In this document: one piece after another, positions 54,050-64,000 of the stretch
Layout of the letters: each line of letters starts with the position of its first letter
Numbering within the stretch: the first letter of the stretch is position 1
DNA from: Dryomyza anilis
Lineage: Eukaryota; Arthropoda; Insecta; Diptera; Dryomyzidae
Length of the DNA: 64,000 bases
Assembly: GCA_951804985.1 (NCBI GenBank)
Contig: OX638132.1
Coordinates: 7,297,529 to 7,361,528, forward strand
Reading direction: 5' to 3'
Notes under the pieces: generated by a model
What the model saw: the letters and a program-made list of their open reading frames with translations, nothing else
Database searches by the model: none
Told to the model about the DNA's origin: nothing
Program-made: the position numbers and the translations under genes

Positions 54050-54345
54050 AAAGATAGTTAATACTACAAATTGTATATGGAATTTGAAGAGTATATCGCC
54101 GCCATTAAAATTAGCCAAAAATTGGTAGATTACTGGTAGGGATTTGAAGAGTAGATCCCTGCCAGTAAAACTTGTCAAGAACTGTTCGGTTACTGGTTAG
54201 TGAAATGGCCAGAAATCGAAGAGTTTTGTGGCTAGTTTTTGGTAGGAAAGTACCTGACATCGCTTGCGAGTTACTCGACAAGTGACTAGTAAAACTGGCT
54301 GGATACTGGTAGGAATTGTTACTTGGAATTTTGGGATGTGTGCGA
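54050..54345. repeat. Degenerate short repeats (ACTGGTAGG / GCCAGTAAAA words)
   Basis: GGTAGATTACTGGTAGGGAT, CCTGCCAGTAAAACTTGTCA, GGATACTGGTAGGAATT and TGACTAGTAAAACTGGCTGG recur loosely in both orientations, suggesting an old foldback element with unclear borders. Confidence 0.4.
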
Positions 54346-54480
54346 ATTTGTCTAAATTTGAAACTAAACTAAATTTTGTCTGTAATGTAGTGTTTACTAT
54401 ACCATTTTGATGACAAGAAACAAACAGCTAGTTATCTAATAGGGATTGAATGAAAATTCAATAAATTTTAAAATTTATAC
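54345..54480. mobile_element. Partial relative of the 57213-57443 MITE
   Basis: GTGTGCGAATTTGTCTAAAT, then AAACTAAACTAAATTTTGTC, TGTAATGTAGTGTTTACTAT, CATTTTGATGACA and AAACAAACAG follow the same order as in the MITE at 57213 (TTTAGTCGGTAATGCTGTGT, GGGATGACAGCAAACAG). Confidence 0.6.
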
Positions 54481-54559
54481 AAACTTGCACATACCTTTAA
54501 TTCAAAAATATTCGTAGTTATACCTAAAAATTTTGGGATATAACATAATTTGATTATCT

Positions 54560-55330
54560 TAGAGATCACTGACTTCATACATATCCGAAATCCGGCACTG
54601 AACGTTACCTCTTCATATTTTTCGTTTGTTACTCTGCAACTCTTCGTTTGGTCCAGCGACTCATTTTTCTGCCATTCGCAACAGCTTCTTCTTCTGCTTA
54701 TTCGACTTTTTTATCGATGGTGAGATGATGATGATGATGATGATGAAGATGATTACATACATGACTGCATAAGATGTTTACATAAATACATCAAAGGATT
54801 ATTATTCGCACATTCAGTTCGTGACATTGCATAATAGTTTGGTCGCGGTCTCGATCTCGGTTGCATACCGATCGTGTTTAGCACACGACGCGTCTGTTCC
54901 TACATTTGTTGTAGCCAACACTGGATGGCTAGCTGCCTGGATGGATGATGAAGCGCAGCATTGTTGGGAGCCAAAGTTGATGGCAAAGTTGCAACATGTG
55001 TGCAAAGAATAGTCTTTGGCGTCGTCATCATCACCATCAACTGCACAGACACTAAAATCGATTGCATCTTTTGCTAGCACGGTGGTAAACGCTGGTGGTT
55101 TGGCACCTATCGTTTGTGCCACTTCCTTGGCTTAATCTGCTTGGCTTTGCTTGGCCCTAAGGTCTACATAATGGCGAAAATTATGTTTGGCTTTGCGAAG
55201 TGTGCTTCGGGAAATAATTACATTTAAACATATTTTTTTCTTATGTTTTGTTTTGGCTTTTCAGGTTCATCATTGGTGGACATGGTCAGGGGCGGACAGC
55301 GTTGGTGGCCAACGGCAAGATGGGGCTTTG
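54560..55330. other. Complex single-copy-looking DNA, possible regulatory island 2
   Basis: Markedly less AT-rich, with a GATGATGATGATG microsatellite (54722-54750) and long open frames on both strands (plus 54821-55012, minus 55122-54814), neither beginning at an ATG nor showing a domain. It could be an unrecognised exon, but paired sense and antisense openness in GC-richer DNA argues for non-coding conserved sequence. Confidence 0.35.
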
Positions 55331-56679
55331 TTGGAAGAGAATATTACAAAAATAAAATATTAAAATTTATTATTTAAAAATTGTATCAGCACTATCAAGA
55401 AATAGATATTTCTCTGGATATATTGCAAAAAATCTTTTAGAAATATTTATTTTCATTTCAACCCAGATGTATCTGACCAATGTGATATTCAGTGAAATGT
55501 ATAAAATACAAATCTTTTCGAATTATTAAAATTAATATATTCTTAAATATTCTGTTTTTTTGTATTTTCTGTGGAAATAATTAAAGTTTTACTTTTATTT
55601 AAGCTTTTTGGCATTTCGTTTTTGTACACTTTTAGAAAACTTTATCCGGTTATCTATTAGTTGCTAAAAAGACGACTTTTAGATAATATCTTTAAGGCAT
55701 CTATTTTTATACCATTAGGACATAATTCAGACAAATCAAAATGGCATCTTCCGGTCAATCATTTGTATTACAAAAAGACATCTTTCTCGTAACATTTCGG
55801 ACAAATTTCGGACATCGATAACATTTAAAAGATAACTTAAAGACATCTTTCAGACATAATTTGTCTAGTTCGATTATTAAAATATTGGGAAACATTTATT
55901 TGTATTATTGTAATCTGGGTGTTAGGCAATCGATATCAATTAAATTTAAATTTGGGCATCTGATAGGTATCTTAAAATGGACCAGCACCAAATCACATGA
56001 TACTACTTTATTATTTCGTCGAAGCATAAAATAAAAAGGTGTAATAAAAAGTTAAAAAGACTTACTAAGCATGCATTGGTCTATCTTTATAAATTATAAT
56101 TACAAAAATGGATTGATCAGAAAATATTTGTCAAACTTTGCATTTTCATACTTGTAAATTTGAACATTACAAACATTTTTAATAAAAAAAGAAGTGTTGT
56201 GTTTCAAAGTTATGATATACCATTGCAAAGTTTATTTAATGATCTAAAATATGAGTATAAAATTCCTACCTCAAAAATTAAATATAAAAATAAAAATATT
56301 AATTAATCGTATATATATTTACCAGGTTTTACCTAAGCGCTCCTGCTTTGTGTATCTTACCAACATGACCAGAACATGTGCTGGTCCAAAATGGGAGTGC
56401 CAACTGCATGTCGATAATGGAATTATCAGAAAATAATGTTCGCTCCTCTACTAACACCATGTACATAAATACAACTAACAAATCTGTGATACATTAACCT
56501 TTTGATGATGTTGAAAAAAATCAAGAAAAATAAATTAAATCATAAATTAAATAATTTAAGTAATAAAAATAGTTTTATGCAGTTTATTTTGCATATGGGC
56601 ACTTCTAAAGGTAAGTTATGATAAATGATAAATTTGTAGTATTTCGAAGGAGTAGATAGAAAAACAAAAAATATGCTCT
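55331..56679. other. Intergenic AT-rich DNA with scattered repeat words
   Basis: 55610-55870 repeats GACATCTTT / AAAGACATC and GGACAAATTTCGGACAT words, suggesting an old transposon without clear ends. The rest is unremarkable. Confidence 0.4.
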
Positions 56680-56895
56680 ACATCCGGAAAAAAATACCCT
56701 TAAATTTCATTAAAATTGGTCAATAATGCAATTATTGATATAATAGTATACAAAATATAAATATTTTCATATAAACTCAATGGCAATGGTATTTTCTAGT
56801 ATTTAATTGTATTTTCCGATTAAAATAATAATTTATCCTATTGACTATTTTTAATAGTAAAAAACTATCACATATATAGTATTTTTTCTGGGTGT
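56680..56895. mobile_element. CACCCAGAAAAAAAT-end MITE, 216-bp copy
   Basis: Left ACATCCGGAAAAAAATACCC, right reversed ACACCCAGAAAAAATACTAT. The interior (CATTAAAATTGGTCAATAAT, GATATAATAGTATACAAAA, AATAATTTATCCTATTGACT) is colinear with 46077-46350. Confidence 0.84.
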
Positions 56896-57212
56896 AAGAT
56901 CGCATAAAAATTATAAACAGCAAAAAGTATTTAAAAATAGAACCAGCCCAATATTCAGAAATATTATTTTCTCTCACCGAACTATATTTCAAGTCGTAAG
57001 ATTATACAATGCATTCGCCTACGATTGCACTATCTCCTACAAAGAGGACTTAGCCTCCCCCAGTTCACACTGGAACTCCGTATGGGATCAGTATGATACA
57101 AAAATCCGTATGATCAAAGGGGTAAAGAAGAAAAACCGTTTACAAATATCGTTTATTTCAAAATTTTTAAAAATTTGAATTTCTTATTCATTTAAATTTC
57201 TTATTTAGGGTA

Positions 57213-57443
57213 TGTGCTAATTTAACTAAATTGACTAGACTGAATTTAGTCGGTAATGCTGTGTTTACATTTCAATTTAGCAAATTTTCGAGCAAACTAA
57301 ATTGAACTAAATGGGATGACAGCAAACAGACATATGATAATCGATTGATTACGGATATTAACAATTACCGGTTACCGAATGGAGATCAAATTAAAAGTCG
57401 TCCAATTTAGTTTAGTCAACAATTTAGTCTAATTCGCACACAC
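57213..57443. mobile_element. About 230-bp MITE with GTGYGAATTA/GTGCTAATTT ends
   Basis: Left GTGCTAATTTAACTAAATTG; right reversed GTGCGAATTAGACTAAATTG. Inside, GGTAATGCTGTGTTTACATT and GGGATGACAGCAAACAGACA. A partial relative lies at 54345-54480, and a shorter echo (GGATGGCAGTGAACACACAG) near 60080. Confidence 0.72.
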
Positions 57444-57529
57444 CCTTAAACTAAATTTGATCGGTAATGCAATATTTAACGCAGAAATAAATGTACGTCA
57501 TGTTGATAAATTCCTTTCTTCAAACCATG

Positions 57530-57740
57530 GTTAATTGTATTGAAGAACCATTCATAATATTAATGACTAACTACATCAATGTTATGAATGCTATCAAAAA
57601 TATGATGAACCCTTGGTAACTGTCGAAAAAGCGTTCTTCAATATGATGAATTCTATGTGAAGAACACGTTTCATCATATTAATGAACAAAAACATAAAAT
57701 ACAACATATATGTAATTCATATTGAAGAATGCTGTTCATC
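57530..57740. repeat. Inverted and direct repeats of TTGAAGAAC / TTCATMATATTAATGA
   Basis: ATTGAAGAACCATTCATAAT, GTTCTTCAATATGATGAATT, GAAGAACACGTTTCATCATA and CATATTGAAGAATGCTGTTC alternate in orientation. Probably a short foldback element. Confidence 0.5.
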
Positions 57741-57805
57741 AAACCAAATTTCAATCAAAATATTTATTATTCATTTATTTTTTGCCGTAATTTTCAGTTC
57801 TCAAG

Positions 57806-59618
57806 TACAGTCAAAATAAAAAGTCTTTATTAATAGCAAACTCTGAATGCTAAATTTTAGCAAACTTTAAATTGCATTTACAGCATACTTTTATTTGCAA
57901 TAGCGAACTGTTTGCTGGTGTTACTGGTGTGCATATGGCTAGTGCAGCTAACCTGCAATAGATGGCGCCATAGTCACGAGACGCTGCAGCTAAATGTGTA
58001 TATAATTCGTAGACTTTTATTCGACAAAATGTTTAATATTTCTTCTACGTAATAATAATGCACGCATGCCAGAATGAAATAGTGAAATAAATAAAATAAA
58101 TATAATTAAAAAATAATAACATAAAAAGAAAAAAAAATAATTAAAAGTATATCAGAAATAAAAAATATTAAAATATAAAAAAATATACCGTCAACTGGGG
58201 TGACTTTGACCCGAAAAACTGTATATGTTGATTTTGTAATACTCATAATTCTCTATTTTCTAATGGAATTAATATTTCATTCTTTTATAAAATATTGTAA
58301 GTATGTCCTCTTTAAGCATCAGTAATCAAAATTATAAAAAAATAAAAATGGTTCAAAGTCACCTCGTGGGTGAGGTGACTTTGGCTCAAACATGTTAATC
58401 ACCAATTTTATCAATGTTTTTATGGAACTATAAGAAGACTATGACACTATATCATCATAAATGTTTTACTGAAAATCCAGATCACTTGAAAGCCATATAT
58501 TTCGAATAATAAGTATGGTAGCAAGGATTACTATGAAAAAGATAAAAACATTTTGTATTTTTCATTAGAACAAGGTTATTTAATGGAAATTATCAAGTAA
58601 ATTAGTCAACTGATATGACATATCAATTACAAAAAATACATTCTGACTATTTTACACTTCTTTTTTAGTATTTTTTCAATATGTCTAGACAACTTCAAGT
58701 TTGTACCCGCCTTAGTCTTGCAATTAACTCAACTCCATTGTTTTCCATTTATATTGTTATGTCAATATCTCACATTAAATAAAAAAGTAACTAAAATTCA
58801 AACACGTTTATTTTAGAAATGGGAAAATATAGTATATATTTGGAAAAGAATAGAACAAATAAACATACAATTTCACATGAGTTATTTTAACATTGGGTAT
58901 ACACGTTCGAATTATTTGTGTGGGTTTTAACCGGGTCAAAGTCACCCCCATGTATAGTTTGGGGCGAATTTAACTCGGGCCAAAGTCACCTCAAAAACAT
59001 TAATTTTAAGAACGATTAAATAAAATAAATAATTAAAAATAGTAATTGACTAAAATGACAATACATATTTGGTTTATTAGAAAGAAAATATATTAATTTC
59101 TAACATAAACCATGTAACGTATTAATAGCATACGTATATTTGACATACTAAATTGATTTTGCTCGTAAATAAAATTAATACTATTTAGCTAAATTTACAA
59201 AAATGTTAATATGTTGGAATTTGAGTGTTTAAAGTTAAGGAAATATCATTACGCAGATAGAAAATGCTTCAAAGAAAATTATTGTAAAAGAATTGAAATC
59301 TGTAAGTCACTTGGATGCTGAGAAAATTTGATTGCAAACATTATTTTTTGTTTGGCCAAAGTCACCTCTGAAAGTCTAAAGTCACTCCAGTTGACTATAT
59401 ATATATTTTATTTTCTTTTTCATGAATTGAATTTGACAGCAAAAAAATTAGATAAAACAACTAATATTGTCTGCTCTAATAGCATAAAAAAAGTTTACTG
59501 AAACCGCAAATGACAGTTTGCTGTTTCAGCAAAATCCGGCGCTTTCCCTTTTTTAGCAAACATTTTTGCTATAATGGCAACCTTTTGCTACTGTTACAGA
59601 CTTTTTATTATGAGTGTA
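57806..59618. mobile_element. Outer element with TACASTCA...AATAAAAAGTCT ends hosting a nested element
   Basis: Left TACAGTCAAAATAAAAAGTC then TTTATTAATAGCAAA; right reversed TACACTCATAATAAAAAGTC then TGTAACAGTAGCAAA: about 35 bp with few mismatches. AGCAAA / TTTGCT words dominate both ends. The element at 58186-59397 lies inside, leaving about 600 bp of host element. Confidence 0.75.
58186..59397. mobile_element. 1.2-kb element with GTCAACTGGGGTGACTTTG ends, nested
   Basis: Left TACCGTCAACTGGGGTGACT, right reversed TATAGTCAACTGGAGTGACT, with TA at the borders. The phrase (R)GGTGACTTTGRC recurs inside in both orientations: 58354-58385, 58930-58955, 58975-58995, 59352-59370. A perfect hairpin CAAAGTCACCTC / GAGGTGACTTTG sits near 58357-58386. 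No transposase frame. A non-autonomous element of a TA-targeting family is likely. Confidence 0.82.
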
Positions 59619-59639
59619 GTATATTTTCTAATATATTTA

Positions 59640-60420
59640 TTTATAATAACAACTTTTTATTAATAAAAAGTTATATTTATAAAAAATATATTTCAAAAAC
59701 AATATATTTGATTGAAATTTAAAAAAAAAATTTTTTTGGACAATTTTTTTTTTCGAAACTATTTTTTTCAGACTATTTATTTTTTTTTCAAAATGATTTT
59801 TTACAATTTTTTTTTGTCGGACAAAATTTTTATTCATTTCTTTTTTTTTAAACAACAACATTTTTAAAGACACTTTTTTTCGATATATTATTAAATTATA
59901 AATTAAATTCGTAAAAAAATGTCCATTAATTAATTTATTTTGAAAATATATATTAGCTCAAAAATATTCATCATATGGAACACAATTTACTTAAAAATTT
60001 TACATTATTCATAGATATTTTGATTATATTTGTTTTCTGTGAATAATCAATTTATCAATTTAAATTGAATAAATTGGATGGCAGTGAACACACAGATGAT
60101 TTGAAATAGACAAAAGAGAATTTTAAGAAAATAAGGACGGAATATTGTCCTTATTTTCAAAATAAATTTCGAAGGACATTAAGTTAAAAAAAGGACGAAT
60201 GCTTACGAACGTATATAGTAAACGCTTGTCAAAATTAGCAAATTGTCTCCTATGTAGTGGAGCAAAAGACTGCTAACCCCGCATTTTCCAAAATTCTTCT
60301 TTGATCGAAAGATGAATTTTTTGCTACACAGTGTAATTAAAACATAAAAATGTATTAACGCATATGTGATAATAGATTTTATTAAAAGTTAATTACATTA
60401 TAAATTATACACAACATTTG
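59640..60420. other. Very AT-rich spacer
   Basis: Homopolymer A/T runs (59720-59840) produce long open frames on both strands without meaning. No gene. Confidence 0.5.
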
Positions 60421-61270
60421 AAATTAACCGACTTTTTTTTTTTTAGAATAAATCAGTCTCGTCATGTTCTCGAAAGTTATGTTACATTCGTTCTACATGA
60501 CGTGATACCGGTTACGTGCACAGTGACTACTGACCGATCGACCTACCCACCATAAAACGCACAATTGCTCGGCACTTAATTATTACTCGCATTTGTTGGT
60601 CGCATTTCGGCGGTACCCTTCCGCGTGCCACCGAAAGCAATAGCGGTTAATATCCGATAAGTACTTCTAATAAAATGCGGCAATTAATCTTTTGGCGTGT
60701 TCGGCTTGGGTCCAGTCGACGAACGGATTTTTTGTTTTTGGCATTTTAATAATTCAACAGATTTTTGCTCATTGACCAAATTGTGCTGCAAAGCAGAAAC
60801 TGAGCTGCACAGCGTATCATCCATCCATCCACCCAGCCAGCCACATTTGAGCCGCATCCATCCATTGTCTGCGGCTTAAACACACACGCAATGTTGGCCA
60901 CAAATGTACAGTTCCTCAGGCTAACCACCACAACAACAACAACAAAAACAGCAGCAACAATTTAAGCAGCAGCAGCAACTCCAACTGGTTTTCATTTGAG
61001 TTGATTTTATTTAAACTAATCAAATAAGCAGCAACCGCCGCATATTTTATTGAAGAGGGCTTCGTTTGGAGTCTTCATGATTTTTCGGTGCCGTTCAACT
61101 GCACGATGAACGTTGTAATCAACAGCAGATCGAATGATGAGTGTTAATCGGATGCAACATAATTATTGCAGTTGATGGAAAGAAAAAAAATAATAATGTA
61201 ATATGAAATTTATTATGTGCTGTGCAGTGCTATAATCATAAAACCATCAACGTTCTTTTTGATTGATGTT
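60420..61270. other. Complex single-copy-looking DNA, possible regulatory island 3
   Basis: GC-richer DNA with CATCCATCCATCCACCCAGC, CAACAACAACAACAAAAACA and AGCAGCAGCAGCAACTCC runs, homeodomain-like CAATTAATC / TTAATTATTA words, and no repeat partners. Typical of fly enhancer or intronic DNA. The open frames on both strands (60697, 60931) have no domain. Confidence 0.35.
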
Positions 61271-61718
61271 TTCAGTTTAAATGAAACATTTTAAAGAACC
61301 TCTTATTAATTTTAACTCCCTCCCTTTTTTTCAATTACCTATTCATTAATGTGTTCTAATTAAAGCATTTAATACGATAACGAATTACGATACGCGACCG
61401 GGAATTTCACATTTAACGACATAAGAACATTTAGGGGATTCATGTCAAATGCATTAATTTTCGAGCTCGTAAATTTATAAACTTGCACGTAATTTGACAC
61501 TACAACATTTTTATGTTTTCTCATTTTTGTTTTATTTACTTTAAATTTTTTCACAGCATTATTTTATACATATAAATTTGTAAAATGTGTTAAAATTAAA
61601 TAAAATTATGTTAAAATTAAACACACATAACAGTAAAAACATCTTAAAACAATTGTTTTTAACAAAAAAAAAATTATATATTATTACATTTTTTTCAGTA
61701 AAAAAAAATATATTTTTT

Positions 61719-62460
61719 ATACCCTACAACTATGAGGTACAGTGTAAATTAGTTTGTATAGATATTGTAACGCCACTTAGGAGGCGTGGCAGGTATGGAA
61801 AAGTATATATATATTCTTGGTCAGCATCACTGCCCGGGTCCGTTTAGCTATGTCCGTCTGTTTGTCTTCCTGTCCGTATGCACGGAAACTTGAAAAATAC
61901 TGGTCTGAATGCGATGAAATTTGGTCACACAATGTTTTAGCCAATAGTGGGAACTGAGTTAGAAAATGAGCCAAATCGGTAAACGGACACGCCCACCTCC
62001 CATACAAGTCCCTTTCATATAACACTTTAGGAACTAATACCTCGAAAAGTATTCAAGTTATAGTTCACAAATTTAAAACGTATTGTTAGAATTCACCAAA
62101 AAATATGTGATCTAAAAAGGGGTCCACCCTCATTTTTTTCACATTATTTCCCGGGTTTTTATAGTGGACATTTTAGCCGTAAATTATTAAAATCAAATCT
62201 ATGAAATATTAGCCTTACAAAATTTTAAATATAGGCATGGTACGTCCACTTTTGTTTTTCTAAATATTTTATTATTTTTTTTATACTTTTATATAATTTT
62301 TTTTATTTATGATTCCCATAATTTAAAAAATGTATACGTACATTTTTCATATGTGAATAATATTCTGAGGGTGGTGGGGTTCAGCATAATTAAGAACTTT
62401 AAAATTAAGGTACACAATTAAATATCCCACATTAATAGCACCAGCAATAGTGTAGGGTAT
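61719..62460. mobile_element. 742-bp element with ATACCCTACA / TGTAGGGTAT ends
   Basis: A perfect 10-bp inverted end pair. The left part has GGAGGCGTGGCAGGTATGG, TATATATATTCTTGGTCAGC, ATCACTGCCCGGGTCCG and TAGCTATGTCCGTCTGTTTG, a wording widespread in fly genomes, then CGGAAACTTGAAAAATACTG and CACGCCCACCTCCCATACA. No coding frame survives. Fused ends of the same family lie at 42672-42700. Confidence 0.75.
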
Positions 62461-63614
62461 TAAAAGTCGGGCCCGACCGACTACAAAATTCCGTCCCATA
62501 TGCCTGAACTTACCCATTTGACCTAACTTTCCCAACTCGTTTTATATTTTGTGTTTTTTTTTTTTATTTATAATTTATAATGATTAATATTAATATATTT
62601 ACATTTTTTTATATTTATATATTTTATTATTGCAATTTTATTTTCTTCTGTTCTCGTATTTTAAAGCAAATAACTTATTTTACTAACAGCCATCATCTAT
62701 CAACATTACTATTGCTTAGTATCCCTGTTTTATAAAATGAGGTCCCTCAAAAAGGGGCTATGAATAATATGGCATGGTGACATCGAACACCAAATTTCAT
62801 TGCGTAAATGCTGCCCCCTAGAAGTATGTTCTATGCATTTCACACCGTAAATGCTGCATACCTTTAGGGCCATGTCACATAATGCCATTTTATCATGCAT
62901 CGTTTCACGTTTGCCGAACGTTTGCAAATTATTACAAAAATATTATCGAAATTTTAGCTCTGTTGTAAATACGCATCGTTATTACGTCGTAAGGTCGATC
63001 TTCTTCATGGCTTCAGTGTGCAGGAAATTCGTCGCACCGCTTGGTATTCATCTTTTGGGGTCCACAGAAGCCAATGTTTTAAATAATGGACTAAAATAAA
63101 GTAGTTACTTCTAAGCCTGAGCACGTGGCCAGTGACTTACACTTCACATTGTTTGTAACCGTTTTTTAAATTCTGAAAAAAAAATTATTTACATTTTTTT
63201 TATTTTAAATGTTTATTCCAAATTTCAAAATGATATTTTGATGGCGTCATATCAGAAAAAAGTATGTATTTTTTTGTATTGCCCTAATTATCCATATGTC
63301 AGATTATGCTGGTAAAGTAAAAGTTACAACAATTCTTGAATATCTTTCTAACGCTGAGAAACAAAGAGCATGGAATTTATCTGTCAAAAATATTGAGATT
63401 TTAAAAGAACTTCGCATATATCGACTCTCCGGAATAATAATGTCGTATATTCGTCTAGGATATACTTAACGATAAACCCCAAGTAAACATTGGTTGTATA
63501 AAAAGGCTTGATAAAGCTCTCACAAAGGCATTTCTAACAGATAGCTGTAGTACAGTACTTTTAGTTAAAATTGCAACTGTTATAATGCTAGCATCAATAA
63601 ATAGCTTTTAAAGA
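62461..63614. other. Intergenic DNA, no gene recognised
   Basis: 62470-62530 resembles the flank of the previous family (GGGCCCGACCGACTACAAAA). Open frames at 62851 (plus) and 62927 (minus) overlap on opposite strands and have no domain. Confidence 0.4.
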
Positions 63615-64000
63615 CAGTCCCTAGTAGAAATTTGCCCGATGCGCCATCGGGAAATGATCGGGTTTTCGTTGGGTAAGCCCTATTAGAGAAAATATGATCA
63701 TTGCCTTTGCATGTCCTTATCATGCTTACCATAGCAGGGTTTACATTATCTAAACAGTCAATGTTCCCGATCATAGCTACATTATTTGTTCCTCATAACG
63801 AAATTAGCATCAGACAATGATCGAGATTTAATGAGAGAAACCCTATTATGCTCGGGCTCTGACAAGGCAATTATCGGGTAAAAAATAAAATGGGGAATTG
63901 CCCGATCAGTACATGATCATGGCCTGAGGTCAGTACATGATTAGGACACTGCGTTACAAGGACATTATGGGCTTCGTCATATCCCGATCATCTCAAATAA
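63615..64000. mobile_element. Left part of an element related to the 48737 family, cut by the window edge
   Basis: Begins AGTCCCTAGTAGAAATTTGC then CCGATGCGCCATCGGGAAAT, followed by many GATCATTG, GATCGGG and CCCGATCA words in both orientations, as in 48737-49512 (start ACCCGAGTGGAAATTTAG, then GCGATCATTGTCCGAT). The right end is not in the window. Confidence 0.55.

Noticed and set aside
54814..55122. 102-codon minus-strand frame and its plus-strand partner
   Set aside because: Neither starts at ATG, no domain; in-frame stops border both. Kept only as part of a complex island.
60697..60931. Sense and antisense small proteins
   Set aside because: They lie in CATCCATCC and GC-richer non-coding DNA, with no splice or domain support.

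Overview
The window is a piece of an AT-rich insect nuclear genome, almost certainly from a schizophoran (Drosophila-like or related higher) fly. It carries short-intron genes with dipteran splice signals, GC-richer coding islands in AT-rich DNA, CAACAACAG and GATGATGAT runs, tRNA-derived SINEs and a dense load of small inverted-repeat transposons. The gene set also points to flies. The species cannot be fixed from sequence alone. There is no bacterial, plasmid or viral gene cluster and no CRISPR array.

Five genes are well supported. From left to right they are: the 3' exons of a PTF1A/p48-group bHLH factor (Fer2, + strand, 2749-3825, 5' exons outside the window); a complete GRTP1/TBC1D6-type RabGAP (- strand, 13530 to 8559, six exons, 330 aa); a MICOS apolipoprotein-O-family subunit (Mic26-27, + strand, 16665-17499, three exons, 237 aa); an intronless-CDS p21-activated kinase (Pak3, + strand, 20543-22252, 569 aa); and a methionine-synthase-reductase-like diflavin reductase (- strand, 41333 to 39786, three exons, 478 aa) that lacks the FMN domain. 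A small orphan terminal exon with a long 3' UTR-like tail lies at 32888-32941. The genes do not form a pathway; they are neighbours of the kind kept by microsynteny.

The rest is non-coding. 680-2696 is a nearly pure 2-kb array of an 8-bp unit (TACATAAA) immediately upstream of the first visible Fer2 exon, probably inside an intron. The 3.4-kb intron 3 of the RabGAP gene holds a 1.5-kb inverted-repeat element, a T-rich array and a mariner-like scrap. 18.8-20.1 kb is a stack of foldback elements just upstream of Pak3. 22.3-39.7 kb is mostly repeats: nested elements, a 116-bp tandem repeat and two elements with an ACTAGCTGGACC head. 41.6-64 kb has no recognisable gene. It mixes at least ten inverted-repeat elements with three stretches of complex, apparently single-copy DNA (49.6-51.0, 54.6-55.3 and 60.4-61.3 kb) that look like candidate regulatory DNA.

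Most notable observations: a 260-bp MITE with a perfect GATG target duplication sitting 7 bp upstream of the start codon of the FMN-domain-less MTRR-like gene; two in-phase splice donors 15 nt apart inside the Fer2 bHLH domain; the 8-bp intronic array; and several cleanly nested transposons whose insertion order can be read from their target duplications. I did not find a convincing new multi-gene system here.
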